Source of the DNA: Posidonia oceanica
Taxonomy: Eukaryota; Streptophyta; Magnoliopsida; Alismatales; Posidoniaceae
Reading direction: 5' to 3'
NCBI GenBank assembly: GCA_037176725.1
Contig: JAZBRS010000077.1
Span: 3,782,001 to 3,846,000 of the forward strand
DNA: 64,000 bases
Of the stretch, positions 52,077 through 64,000 are shown piece by piece. Within the stretch, counting starts at the first letter, position 1; each line of letters starts with the position of its first letter. The translations under genes were made by a program, and so were the position numbers. The notes under the pieces were generated by a model. That model ran no database searches and was not told the origin of the DNA. It saw only the letters and a program-made list of their open reading frames with translations.

Positions 52077-55000
52077 TGTTGACACCCCATCTTGGCAGGC
52101 TTGGACCACTTGGAGCCCTCCTAGTGATTGCTGGACTCAAACCAAACCAAACCAAACCCTAACCCTCCTCTTTACCCTTCAAAACCAAGCAAACTTGACC
52201 TAAGCCTTTACCCCTCTTCCCAAGCTCAAACCTAACCAAAATCCATAGGAAAACCCACCAACACCCACTTAGCAAACCTACCCAAGAACTTAGAAACTTT
52301 CAAACCTAGACCATTCCCAAAAACCCTAGAAAACCTAGGTAAAACTACCCTTTTTCTACACCTCAAAACCCCTCCAAAACCTTCTTAGAATCAAACCAAA
52401 ACTTCAGAATCAACACCTCAGACCCTAGACTGCCCACTCACCAATTTTCATCCCATTCCAAGACCTTTAAGACCTCCATTCACCCAAATTATCCTTTTCT
52501 CTCTCCAGGATTATCAGTTTCTCTCTCCTCTCTCTCTCCTGATTATCATCTCTCTTTTCATCCCCTTCTTGCTCCTTCTCTGGTCTGGCTGTGGGCCCCC
52601 TTTGTGCTTCTATCCTTCCTCTATCTTATTCCTATTTTTACTTTATTTTTAACACTTTCCCTAATTTTCAAAAAATCCTTTTCCTTCAACTCATCTCTTT
52701 TCCCTTTATTCTTCCTTTTTCCCTTCTCTTCTTCTTTCTCTTTTCCCCTTTCTTTCTCTTGCAAAAATCCATAAAAACCCCTAAAAATCTGTAAAACCCC
52801 AAAACATAAAAGAAACAAATCAGAACCCTAAGAAAAACAATTAAAAAACATTAAACAAGCAATTAAAAACCTAAACTTAACTAAATCAAGCTAAAAAGAA
52901 AACCAAGCATGTAAGCTAAAAAATGCAAAACAAATCAAAAGAAAACACTGAAAAATCAAGAAAACAACTAAAATGAAATCAAAACCCACCAAGAGTAAAA
53001 ACCCCATCAGAAGAATTAAAAAAAAAAACAAACTTCAAAAAGAAGAATCAAAAAACAAACATTAAAACAAGTAATTAAAGAAGCAAAAGACTTAACCTAA
53101 CAAACCTAAGAAAAAACAAATTTAAAAAAAAAACTTAATTAAATGGAAAAGAAAAACACATTTAAAAGACCTAAAAACACCTAATCAGACAAGAGAAACC
53201 TAACTAAAAACTTCAAGAAAAATCAACAAATAAAAATCAAGGCATAATTTAAAAGACTTAAGAAAGAAAAAACCCTAAGGAGACTAAAACTTAAAAACCT
53301 GAAAACAACCCTGATTAATACGAAAATAAATCCTAAAAAATCCTAATCAATATCCTAAGTGTCCAACAAGGGAAACACAATTTTTAAAACAATTTAAAAA
53401 AGGTTTAACAAACATTTAATCAAGTGAAAACTAATTAAAAGCAAAACCAAAACCCTAAAAGCCTAATCAAGCCCAAAACACATTCATCAACCCAAAATGG
53501 CCATTAAAAAATTTAATTAAAACCCTAATTCACATCACAACCTTTCTAGTATTTTTATTTATTTTTAGTTCCTTTTTACTAATTTTATTTCCCCATTCTA
53601 CCCTCTCTTCTTTCTTACTTCTCTTTTTCTTTCTTTCCTTTCCTTACTGGGCCCAATCCGGCCCGTTTTTCTTTTTTCTTTTATTTCTTTTTCCTTCGGC
53701 CCACAGTCCGGCCTCCTCCTTCCTTCTTCTTCCCCACCTTCTGCATTTTCCTCAACTTCTCTCCCGCGAGCGGCCAGCTACAGGGCTCCCTCTCCTTTTT
53801 AATTTTCAAGCTCTCCCTCTCCATCAGATCACCTACAGAGCTCGCCGCTCCTCTCTTCTCTCAGCACCATTTCCGGGAGGCATTGAATGCCAGTCGCCTC
53901 GCCGACGCCCGTCGTTTCTGCTGCAGTGCCGCCGGTGGAATTCAAACCACCAGCTCGCACCCAGCAGTCCCCTCCTCCTGATAAAAGCCAGCCCTTCAAT
54001 CCTCCTTCATCGCCTTTTCGCCACCTGAGAGAGAGAGCTGAGAAATCCAGAGAATTCCCCCGCAAACTTCCCACTTCTTCAACCCCTGAATTCAGTAGAA
54101 CCTCCCCTTCTTTCTCCCCCGAAACCAGCCCGTTCCAGCCTCGAATTCCCTTCCATTTTCATCCCCCAAATTCACCTAGCACACCAGCATTCCTCCTCCA
54201 CCATCCCATTGCCTTTCCACTGCACGAAACACCTTCAAATCACCCTGAACACCAACCAGAACCCAACACAACTCCCCTCAGCAATTCCCTCCACTCCAGC
54301 CCACAACCTTCTCCCAAAATCCACCCAGAGACTCGCCTGAACTTCACCTTCCAGAAGCACCTTACCTTCAGCCCCATCCTCCACCACAGACCGAGAAATC
54401 CACAACAAACACTTGCCTTCTCCACTGACCAGAAGATCGTCCGAACTCCAAATCTTCTCCACACACTCCAGAAATCCCATCCAGCAATCCAGAACCACTC
54501 CTCGGACCTCCAGCAACCTCCCGGAGGGTCCCATCCAACCAGACGAGCGGCAGACACCCCCCCCCGACTCCCGGCTGTTTCTCTGAACCCACAGAGCGCT
54601 GGATTTCCCTCCGAGCTCTGGAGCTTCCATCCAACCAGCTGGGAAGCACCGGAGGACCATTCTGAAGCAGCTCCAGCCCTCGCGAGCAGCCGGCGACGCC
54701 CGCAGCGACCGGACGACCTCCACCGGCCACCTCCGGAACTGCTGAGGTCGGGAGGACGCACTAGACGCGAAGACAGGTATTTCTTCACCTCCTCCGCTCT
54801 CTCTCCTTCCTCTGCTGCTTTTCCGCCGTCCAGAAGCGAGTCTCCGGCCTTCCTGCTCCGATCGCGACTCGCCGGACAGAGCTTCTTCTCCGGCGCCGGC
54901 CTCCGCTCTTCCCGATGCTCCAGCCAACGAAACGTCGCCCCGACGGTCCCCGGAGCTCTGCACGGACGTCAGCTCCAGCTCCCGCCGATCAGCGCCTCCA

Positions 55001-57709
55001 CAAGCCCCCTGTGCCGGCGGTGCTAAGGTCCGGTAGCTTACTGCTACAGTACCTACCATCGCCAGCAAGTCACTGTTCCTTTATTTTTCCAATTATAAAG
55101 TTTCTGTGTGAATATTGCATGTCTGCCTTAAGTTATTTCATTTTTGCATTCTGGTCCTTATGCCTTTTAATCTGCTTAGTTTTTAATTTAAAACCATGCA
55201 AAATTACTTTAATTATTCCTGCTTTTCTGTATTTACATCCCAGTCCTTTTACTGTGCTGTTTAGTTGTAATTTTTTGTGTTTTAGCCCCTCTGGTTTCCA
55301 TTTTTGCATAGAGGTCCTGCATTAAATCAGTCCATTTAAATGCATCATTTTTACCATATAAAATTGCATTCTATGTCCCTGCATTTCGTTGTTTTTGCAT
55401 CTAGGTCCTCTGCACTGTAGGAACTTAGGTTTTATTTTGATTTTTGCATACTGCATTGCATGTTTTACCTCATGGTTTTGCATTTTTGCATGTAGGTCCA
55501 TTTTAAATGGACAGTAATATTTTGCATGCATTTTTGCTTATTGCATTGCATTTTTAACCCTGTTTTTCCCAAAAATTGCACATCAGTCCTGTCTTCTGAT
55601 TTCAGAGCATGTTTACCATATAAAATTGCATATTTGACCCCTGCATGATTCAAAAATTACACATAGGTCCTTGCATCCTCTAAAAATCATGTAAAAAGAC
55701 TGTTTTGCCCCTAAAGTTGCATCTTAGCTCCTATGCTTACAAAATTGCATGTAGACCCTCCACTTGCATTCCTGGACTTCCCAGAACCCTGTTTTCTGGA
55801 AAATTTGCACTTTAGACCCTAGTTTTTTCCAAAATTACCCTCTGATTTCCATTTGTTTTCAAAACTTCTTCCAATGCATGCCCTCTTTTCAAAATAGCTT
55901 TTTGAGCCCAGTCTTTTGCAAAATAAAGCCCTGCCCTCTCCTGTTTTCAAAACTCTCTCCTGTGGGCCCCATCCTTTTTGAAAATTTGCATTTAGCCCCC
56001 TTCTCTTTTTCAAAAATGGCATTTGAACCTCTGTTTTTTCTAAAAATTCCCCTCTTGTCTTTTCTTGCATCTTGCATGCATCCTGCATTCATTTAGCTTT
56101 GCATTTTAGCATCCCTTTGCACACACTAAGCACCTTTAGCTCCCCTTCACTTGGGAGGACCTTTTGCACATCCCTAGGACCTCCTGAACACCTAGATCTG
56201 TTCTTCTCCCCTGTTCTAGCCTTCCTGCCTTGAAGTTGCGATATCTTCCGATCCGGCCGTTGGATCTTCTCAAGTAAGCTGCCCAGGCGACCGCAGCGAA
56301 GCGCTCTTCAGCATGGACCAAGCAGATCTCAGATCAGGCTCCCGGATTTCCAGGTATGTCCTCCTGAACCCCCTGCATTGCATTCATTTGCATGCCATTT
56401 GCATAGTTTTCATCGTTTTCGATTTTTGTCTCTTTGAGCATGTAGAATAGGACCTCCTCTTCTTGTCTATCAACTCAGATCCCTGTTTCGCGTACCCTTG
56501 GGCGTTTTGTGTTGAGTTTTCCCTGGATTCACCACTTAATGTGACTTTCTTCCCCCTTTTCCACGATCCGATCGCATCGCGAGCTTTGGGCAGCGTGCGA
56601 GACACACCGTGGAACGGTTTAGCGGGAAATGGTCGCAAAAGAGGTGGCAATCCCCCTGTTTGCTCACACTCCCCTTTGTAGGTCTTCACACCTACTCTGT
56701 GTGGCCCCGAACAGCGCTTGTTCTCACACATGCGCTGTTCTGCTTCTCCTTTTACTGCTTCTAATCTTTTCCTTGCATTTGCATTCGCATTCGCACAGCT
56801 TTTCCGAGGTTTTATCTCGCAGCTTTTGGCACCGTTTTGCGTGTCCGCTCTCGTTTTGCCACCGTTTTGCGTGCCTGCTTTGTCTTTCGCGTCATTTTGC
56901 ACGCTCACCCTGTTTTTGGCACAGTTTTGCGTGCCCGTCATCTTCTTTTGCACCGATTTGCGTGCCGCCTTGCTTTCTCGCCCGTTTTGCGTGCCGACCT
57001 TGTCTTTTTGCACCGTTTTGCGCGCTTTCTTGTTTTTTGCCTCGTTTTGCGTGCTTTACGCCGTTTTCTCTTGCATGTCGGTCGCATTGCATGGTTTTGC
57101 CGTTGTTTTGCTTTTTCGCTTGCATTTGCATATAGGGCTGTGATGCTTACTGCCTGGAGTTCTCACGAGCCAGGTTTCGCCTGGTTCGGAACACAGACAG
57201 CGTAGCTGAGCACTTAGACAGCACGTTTACTTCCTTGCCCTGCATCTCTCCACTTAGAGCACACCTTGAGCATTCATTTAGGCATTCATAGGTACATAGG
57301 CATTCAATCCTGCATTTCCCTGCATATGCGAGCGTAAGCCTAGAAAGACCGATTCTCGGGCGTGTCGGGGGTGCCTAACACCTTCCCCGCACGTAACAGG
57401 AGTCCTTGCCTTGTCTTTTGGCCCGCAATGACCATACTGCCCTTATCCTAGGCTAGAGTCATCTCATTTGCATGTATTTGCATTTGTTTCCTTTGCATTG
57501 CTTTGCTTTGCATTTCTTGCTTGGTTTTGCGTGTTAATTCACGCATTTCCCCCGGTTTTCCTTGTCTCCCGTTAATGGACATGGTGGCGACTCTGATTTG
57601 TCTTATCTTTCTCTTCTTTTCTCCTCGATTTAAGTGTTTTCGAGTTGAGCCTCTTCCTCGGATCCAATCGCCGCTAATAGCGAGCCTGATTCCGATCGGG
57701 ATCGCTACA
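52077..57709 (+). repeat. Element C 3' LTR (5.6 kb)
   Basis: It matches the 5' LTR with constant offset and very few substitutions. It is 128 bp longer, mostly from extra CGTTTTGCGTGC repeat units at about 56845-56970. It ends GGGATCGCTACA, and ATATC (57710-57714) follows. A matching left duplication cannot be shown because the left end of this tandem arrangement is truncated. Confidence 0.92.
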
Positions 57710-58322
57710 ATATCCCATTTTCACATTTCCCAGAGTTCATAGAGGATAGGAACTTCTGAGGCACCCAGATCACACAACTAAGGCTTAAGAACAAATTTTC
57801 CGGAGTTTTCATGATCTGCTTAAAAACAATGCTTGATCCTACTTGACTTAAGATTGTTGGCTATGGCAGAGCTGACGCACTCAGACTCGTGGCAAGTCCG
57901 AGTACCTTGAGCACACTTTATCCCACTCAAATCCATGGCAGATTTGAGTTAAAGAAGATGTTTTTATGATTTCATGAGATATCTGAAGTTTCCCGGCATT
58001 TTATCTTGTTTTCTCTGGGCAAAACCTAAAAGCTAGGACTAGAAATGATCTGAGCTTGCAAGTTGCCATCTATGGAGGCGACCTTGACAAGCGCCCTTTC
58101 AATAGGCGACTAACATAGGTGCCCTTTCAATAGGCGACTAGTTAAGGCGTCATCACAGTAGGCGACTAACTATCGTGGGCTCATTTAACCGCCTCTGGTA
58201 GTTGTCTTGACGGTTATTTCCCACGATCCCCTCGACCACTAGGCGCCAACCTAACCGACGACTAACAGTCATGGAACTGCAACGGTTATTTCCCACGACC
58301 CCTCAACTGCTTCGCACCAACC
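57710..58322. other. 613-bp spacer between oppositely oriented LTRs
   Basis: No ORF of note is present. It holds three AATAGGCGACTA-type words (about 58100-58165) and two ACGGTTATTTCCCACGA words (about 58212 and 58281), suggesting fragments of another repeat. It could be the older DNA into which C and D inserted. CAACC at 58318-58322 would be the target duplication of D if its other end matched. Confidence 0.45.
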
Positions 58323-61300
58323 TGTAGCGATCCCGATCGGAATCAGGCTCGCTATTTAGCGGCGATTGGATCCGAGGAAGAGGCTCAACTCGAAAACACT
58401 TAAAATCGAGGAGAAAAGGGAAAGATAAGACAAATCAGAGTCGCCACCATGTCTATTAACGGGAGACAAGGAAAACCGGGGGAAATGCGCGAATTAACGC
58501 GCAAAACCAAGCAAGAAATGCAAAGCAGAGCAGTGCAAAGGAAAACAAATGCAAATGAATGCAAATGAGATGACTCTAGCCTAGGATAAGGGCAATATGG
58601 TCATTGCGGGCCAAAAGACAGGGCAAGGACTCCTGTTACGTGCGGGGAAGGTGTTAGGCACCCCCGACACGCCCGAGAATCGGTCTTTCTAGGCTTACGC
58701 TCGCATATGCAGGGAAATGCAGGATTGAATGCCTATGTGCCTATGAATGCTTAAATGAATGCTCAAGGAGTGCTCTAAGTGGGAAAATGCAAGGCAGGGA
58801 AGTAAACGTGCTCTCTAAGTGCTCAGCTACGCTGTCCGTGTTCCGAACCAGGCGAAACCTAGCTCGTGAGAACTCCAGGCAGTAAGCATCACTGCCCTAT
58901 ATGCGAATGCAGACGGGAAAGCAAAACAACGTCAAAATCATGCAAGACGACCGACATACAAGAGAAAACGGCGTAAAACGCGCAAAACGAAGCGAGAAAC
59001 AAGAACGCATGCAAATCGGTGCAAAAAGACAAAACCGGTGCGCAAAACAAGCGAAAAAAGTAAGGCAGCACGCAAAACGAGACAATGAAACCGAATGGCA
59101 CGCAATACGATGCAAAAAGAACGAAATCGGCACGCAAAGCAAGCGAAAAACAAGACGGGCGCGAAACGAGGCAAGAAAGCAGAATGGCACGCAAAACGGT
59201 GCAAAAAGAACGAAATCGGCAGGCTGAACGAGCGAAAAAGCAAGACGGCACGCAAAACGAGACAACAAAACAGAATGGCACGCAAAACGATGCAAAAAGA
59301 ACAAAACCGGCATGCAAAGCACGCGAAAAACAAGACGGGCGCGAAACGAGGCAAGAAAGCAGAATGGCACGCAAAACGGTGCCAAAACAGCGAAACAAAA
59401 CCCCGGAAAAGCTATGCGAATGCTAATGCAAAGAAAAAGATCAGAAGAAGCCAAAGAGAGGTAAGACAGCGCGTGTGTGAGAACAGACGCTGTTCAGGGC
59501 CGCACAGAGCAGGTGTAAAGACCTGCAAAGGGGAGAGTGAGCAAACGGAGGGATTACCGCCTCTTTGTGACCGTTTCCCACTAAACCGCTCCACGGTGTG
59601 TCTCGCACGCTGCCCAAAGCTCGCGATGCGATCGGATCGTGGAAAAGGGGGAAAAAGTCGCACTAAGTGGCAAATCCAGGGAAAACACAACGCAAAACAC
59701 ACGGGGAAACGCGAAACGAGGATTGGAATTGATAGACAAGAAAGGGAGGTCCTATTCTACATGCTCAAAGAGACCGAAAGCGAAAACGAGGCAAACTATG
59801 CAAATGGCATGCGAATGAATGCAATGCAAAGGTTCAGGAGGGCATACCTGGAAATCCTGGGGTCTGATCTGAAATCTGCTTGGTCCATGCTGAAGAGCGC
59901 TTCGCTGCGGTCGCCTGGGCAGCTTGTTTGGGAAGATCCAACGGCCGGATTGAAAGATATCGCAGCTTCAAGGCGGAAAGGCCAGAACAGGAGAGAAGAA
60001 CAGATCTAAGTGTTCAGGAGGTCCTAGGGATGTGCAAAAGGGTCCTCCCAGGTGGATGGGAGCTGAGGGGGGCTCTGGTGTGTGCGAAAGAAACTTAATG
60101 CAAAGCTACATGAATGCAAATGCATGCAAGGTGCCAGAAAAGACAAGGAGGAAGACTTTTTAGAAAAAAAGGAGTTCAAATGCTATTTTAAAAAAAAGAA
60201 AAGGGGCTTAAATGCAAATTTTTGAAAAGGATGGGGCTTACAGGCAGGGATTCTGAGAACAGGAGGTGGCAGAGGGTAGTTTTGCAAAAAAAAATAGGCT
60301 TCAGAACACAGCTTTTAAAAGTTGGTATGCATCAGAGGAGGTTTTGAAAGCGAAGGACAAGCAAAAAGCAATTTTTTAAAACATGAGGGGCTAAAATGCA
60401 ATTTTTCCAGAAAACAGGGTCCTGGGGAGTCTGAGAATGCAAGTGGAGGGTCTATATGCAATTTTACAAGAATAGGAGCTAAGATGCAACTTTAGGGGCA
60501 AAACGGTCTTTTTACATGACTTTAAGAGGATGCAAGGACCTATATGTCATTTTTAAATCATGCAAGGGTCAAATATGCAATTTTAGATGCAAAATGTGTT
60601 CTGAAATCAAGGTCTGGGGACTGACATGCAATTTTTTGAAAATGCAAGGTTGAAAATGCAATGCAATAAGCTAAGATGCATGCAAAATGATCATTATGCA
60701 TTTAAAATGGACCTAGATGCAAAAATGAAAAATCAGAGGGGCAATCATGCAATACAGTAAGCAAACAATTTAAATTAAGACCTAGGTTCTGCATTACAAT
60801 GGATCAGACAGCAAAAAATGAAAAAAACAGGGACATAGAATGCAATACCATAAGGCAAACTATGCATATTAAGATTACATGAACTACTGAAGGACCTGGA
60901 TGCAAATATTGAAAGCATAAGGGCTGAAACGAAATTTTTTATAACTAACAAACACAGTAAGTGGACTTTCATGCAAATATTGAAAACTATAAACAGATCC
61001 TGCAATTTAACATGGTTTTAAATCAAAATAACATAAGTTTAAACATGCTTTGGACCTAAACGCAATAATCAGAAACTTAAACGAAAGGAATGCAATACAA
61101 GGAAAATTTCATAAGTTAAAAAAAAAAATGAAAAGTGAGGAAGAGGAAGACTTACAGTGGAAGGTGGAGGGCTCGCCGGCGACTCTCCTGGACCGACGGA
61201 GGAGGGGCGACGCGAGGTGAGGAGGGCCTGGGAGGAACCGGCGGGGTGCGACGGAGGCGAGGAGGGGCACGGCGGTGCGTCGGCGGCGGCGAACACGCGT

Positions 61301-64000
61301 GGAGAGGCCGCTGTCTTTGCAGCTCCGGCGACCGGTGCCGGAGAAGAAGGTAACTCCGGCGAGTCTTTGTGGGCAGCACAGGTGACGAAACGCCTCGGGG
61401 AAAAGCCGAGGAGCAAGAGGGCGACGAGGGGAATCCGGGGGGAGCTTGCCTCGGCCCTTTCGCACGCCGGAACAGCCCACCCACCTGGGTGGGTTTCGGC
61501 CGGCCGGAGGAAGGTGGAGACGGCAGAGGACGGCGGCTGCTGGTGTGGGGAGCTCGGGGGGCGTCGCCGGAGGTCCAAGGAAGATGACGGAGTAATCAGA
61601 AGCACGTTCTACAGCCCGGGGCGAGATCTGGTTCAGTGGAGCTTCACCGGTGGAGGCCGAGGTGGATACGGTGATGTACGGCGCTCCAAGGCGAGGCGAG
61701 GGTACGGGCGGCTAGGTGGTTGTTCGGGGAGTGCGTGGGAGGAAACAGAAGTGGATTTCACTGAGTATGGAGGAAGTTATGGGAGTTTGAAGTTTTTGGC
61801 AAAAATGAGGACCCAAGTGTTTGTAGTGGACTGCGAGGTGTGTGGGAGGTTTCAGGATGCGATCTTGGGTGGCTTGGGAAGGTGGTTGCTTGGTGAGTCT
61901 GATGGCAAAGTTCTGGGATTTTAGGAGGCTCGTGGTGGTAGATTTGCAATGAGGAAGGTCGGCAAGATGGTGTTGGGTGCTGAAGAGTTTGGAGCTTGAT
62001 TCCGGGAAGGTTTGAAGGTGTTTTTCAGTTCTGGAAGAAGGGTGAGGGAGCTGGGAGTTTGGTCTTTCCAGGTGTGAGCCAAAAAAGTTCGGTTGTGAAG
62101 GAAATGAAGCCCCTTTTATCTCCTCTCTCCCTACTGAAATTCAATGGTTTTTGGTCAAGGGGATGGGTTTCTGCCATCTTTGGCAGAGCATGGAGGGGGT
62201 TGCTGGTGTGGGTCGTCGGCCACAGGGTATGGGAGTGATGGAGGGGAGTCTTGGGTGTCAGGTGGAGGTTTGAAAAAAGAAAAACCAATGAGGGAGAGGT
62301 CTGTCGTTTCTGTGAGAAGAGGAGAAGAAGAGAGGAAGAAGAAGAAGAAGGGAAGGAGGGAAAGAGGAGGGGAAGTGCATGGGCCGTGGGTTGTGGGCTT
62401 GAGCACAGTAAAAGAAAAGAAAAGAAAATGAAGGGGAGGAAGAGAGGAATGAGAAGTGGGAAAGAAAATAAGGAAGAAGAAGAAAGGAAGAGAAAGGAAA
62501 TAAAATTAGAAGAAGAAAAATAAATTAAAAATAAGTAAAAATACTAGAAAAGTTGTGTTGTGAGTTAGGATTTTAATTAGATTTTTAGTGACTGTTTTTA
62601 GGTTAATTAGTGTGTTTTGGGCTTGATTAGGGTTTTAGGGTTTTGGTTTTGCTTTTAATTAGTTTTCACTTGATTAAGTGTTTGTTAAATCCTTTTAAAT
62701 TGTTTTAAAAATTGTGTTTTTCTTGTTGAGCATTTTAGGATATTGATTAGGATTTTTTTAGGATTTATTTTCATATTAATTAGGATTGTTTTTAGGTTTT
62801 TAAGTTTTAGTCTTCTTAGGGTTTTTCTTTCTTAAGTCTTTTGGATTAGGTTTTTTAATTTTTATTTGCTGATTTTTCTTGATGTTTTTTAATTAGGTTT
62901 CTCTTGTTTGATTAAGAGTCTTCAAGTCCTTTTGATGTGTTCTTCATTCTTTTTAATTGAGTTCTCAAATTGTTTTCCTTAGGTTTGTTAAGTTAAGCTT
63001 TTTCTTTCATTAATTACTTATCTTAGTGTTCTTAATTGTTTCACTTCTCTTTTAGGGTTTATTTTTTAATTCTTTTGGTAGGGTTTTCACTTTTGGTGGG
63101 TCTTGATTTTGTTTTAGTTTTTTTCTAGATTTTTCAGTATTTTATTTTGGTTTGTTTCGCATTTTTTAGTTTGCATGCTTGATTTTCTTTTTAGCTTGAT
63201 TTAGTTAAGTTTAAGTTTTTTAATTGATTGCTTAATGTTTTTTAATTGTTTTCCTTAGAGTTCTGGTTTGTCTCTTTTATGTTTTGGAATTTTATGGATT
63301 TTTAGGGGTTTTTATGGGTTTTTGCAAAAGAAAGAAAAGGAAAAGAGAAGGAGGAAGAAAATGGAAAAAGGGAGGAATAAAAGGGAAAGAGATGAGTTGG
63401 AGGGAAATGATTTTTTAAAATTCAGAGAAAATGCTAAAAATAAAATAAAAATAGGAATAAGATAGAGAAGGGATAGAAGCACAAAGGGGGCCCACAGCCA
63501 GGCCAGGGAAAGGGCAAGAAGGGGATGAAAAGGGAGATGATAATCAGGAGAGAGAGAGGAGAGAGAAAATGATAATCCTGGAGAGAGAAAAGGATAATTT
63601 GGGTGAATGGAGGTCTTAAAGGTCTCGGAATGGGATGAAAATTGGCGAGTGGGTAGTCTAGGGCTTAAGGTATTAGGTCTGAGGTTTTGGTTTGATTCTA
63701 AGAAGGTTTTGTAGGGGTTTCAAGGTGTAGAAAAAGGGGAAATTCACCTAGGTTTTCTAGGGTTTTTGGGAATGGGTTAGGTTTAGAAATTTCTAGGTTC
63801 TAGAGTAGGTTTGTTGAGTGGGTGTTGGTGGATTTTCCTATGGATTTTGGTCAAGTTTTGAGCTCGGGAAGAGGGGTAAAGGCTTAGGTCAAGTTGGCTG
63901 GTTTTGAAGGGTAGAAAGGAGGGTTAGGGTTTGGTTTTGGCTTGGGTTTTGGATGGTTTCAGGGTAAGGTTTTGGGATGGTTTCGGGGTAAGGTTTTAGG
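58323..64000 (-). mobile_element. Element D: LTR of the C family on the minus strand, running off the window
   Basis: The left edge is the reverse complement of the C LTR end (TGTAGCGATCCCGATCGG). It continues with reversed C-LTR modules: a PBS-like TCAGAGTCGCCA word near 58436, the GC box (58621-58685), expanded CGTTTTGCGTGC repeats (58950-59400), the AAATTGCA/TAGGTCC module (60180-60900), the GC-rich stretch (61140-61700) and the A-rich stretch seen as T-rich (62520-63270). No PBS complement precedes 58323, so this is a 3' LTR (its element lying to the right) or a solo LTR. It is more diverged from the C LTRs than they are from each other. Open frames on the plus strand here are antisense noise. 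Confidence 0.88.
58950..59400 (-). repeat. CGTTTTGCGTGC tandem repeat in element D LTR
   Basis: On the plus strand GGCACGCAAAACG-type units recur every 40-45 bp. A longer unit of about 185 bp is repeated, since the text around 59130-59205 returns at about 59315-59390. The corresponding tracts in the C LTRs are shorter (38400-38530 and 56820-57070). Confidence 0.75.

Larger units (their letters stand above)
33657..57709 (+). mobile_element. Element C: 24-kb Tat/Ogre-type retrotransposon with deleted RT
   Basis: It has LTRs of 5.5 and 5.6 kb, a PBS at 39163, gag, an open protease/G-patch region and linker. A deletion in pol then joins the linker to mid-integrase. The integrase tail, spacer, an intact accessory ORF, a 35-bp minisatellite, a hairpin array and a polypurine tract follow. 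The LTR pair differs by only about 20 positions plus one repeat-number difference. It lacks RT and RNase H, so it could move only with help from another element. Confidence 0.92.

Noticed and set aside
57710..57714. ATATC as proven target-site duplication of C
   Set aside because: The left end of the C arrangement is truncated, so no second copy of the duplication can be identified.
58323..64000. Plus-strand open frames such as 59095-60009 and 61157-61924 as genes
   Set aside because: They are antisense to a C-family LTR and result from the CGTTTTGCGTGC repeat and the GC-rich stretch; no domain or conserved start.

Overview
The window looks like heterochromatic, repeat-rich nuclear DNA of a seed plant (probably an angiosperm; the species cannot be read from it). 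I see no host gene outside transposons. Essentially all of it consists of giant Ty3/gypsy LTR retrotransposons of the Tat/Ogre type. The evidence is: primer-binding sites matching the 3' end of plant tRNA-Arg, a protease with a DNG active site, a second RNase H domain between the first RNase H and the integrase, a CHHC zinc knuckle in Gag, LTRs of 3 to over 5.5 kb, and accessory 'mobile-domain' ORFs downstream of the integrase.

Layout, left to right. (1) Element H (host) enters from the left: integrase tail (1-631), spacer, a broken sense accessory ORF (2327-3529) and a hairpin-rich region, cut at 4833. (2) Element A (4834-29940, 25.1 kb) is nested in H with a perfect 5-bp target duplication (ATAAG). 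It has two 3.0-kb LTRs, a PBS, decayed gag-pro-RT-RNaseH-aRNaseH-integrase, and two intron-containing accessory genes on the opposite strand (18905-23120). A 68-bp tandem array and a polypurine tract follow. (3) H resumes at 29941 with more hairpins, a polypurine tract and a truncated 3' LTR (31116-32388). (4) Element C (32389-57709) follows. Its 3' internal end plus LTR occur both upstream and downstream of its internal region, so it is a partial tandem. It has 5.5-5.6 kb LTRs, gag with one stop, an open protease/G-patch region, a deletion that removes RT, both RNases H and the first part of integrase, and an intact 400-codon sense accessory ORF. (5) A 613-bp unassigned spacer. (6) Element D: an LTR of the C family in the opposite orientation (58323-64000), running off the right edge.

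The three families share a non-coding architecture that is better preserved than much of their coding sequence. It includes a conserved leader, a purine tract after the integrase, arrays of short hairpins between the accessory ORF and the 3' LTR, a roughly 40-nt hairpin just before the polypurine tract, and a GC-rich box in the U5 side of the LTR. Several hairpins show paired base changes between families (for example GATAAGT/ACTTATC to GATAGGT/ACCTATC, and GTCAC/GTGAC to GCTAC/GTAGC). This points to selection on, or amplification of, RNA or DNA secondary structure.

The second notable feature is the accessory gene. In H and C it is in sense and intronless. In A the homologous gene is antisense and has a 76-bp GT-AG intron at a position where the H and C copies are continuous, next to a second antisense, multi-exon plant mobile domain gene. 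This fits a host gene captured by the retrotransposon and later flipped, with introns lost through the genomic RNA. All of these readings come from the sequence by eye; no database or alignment was run.
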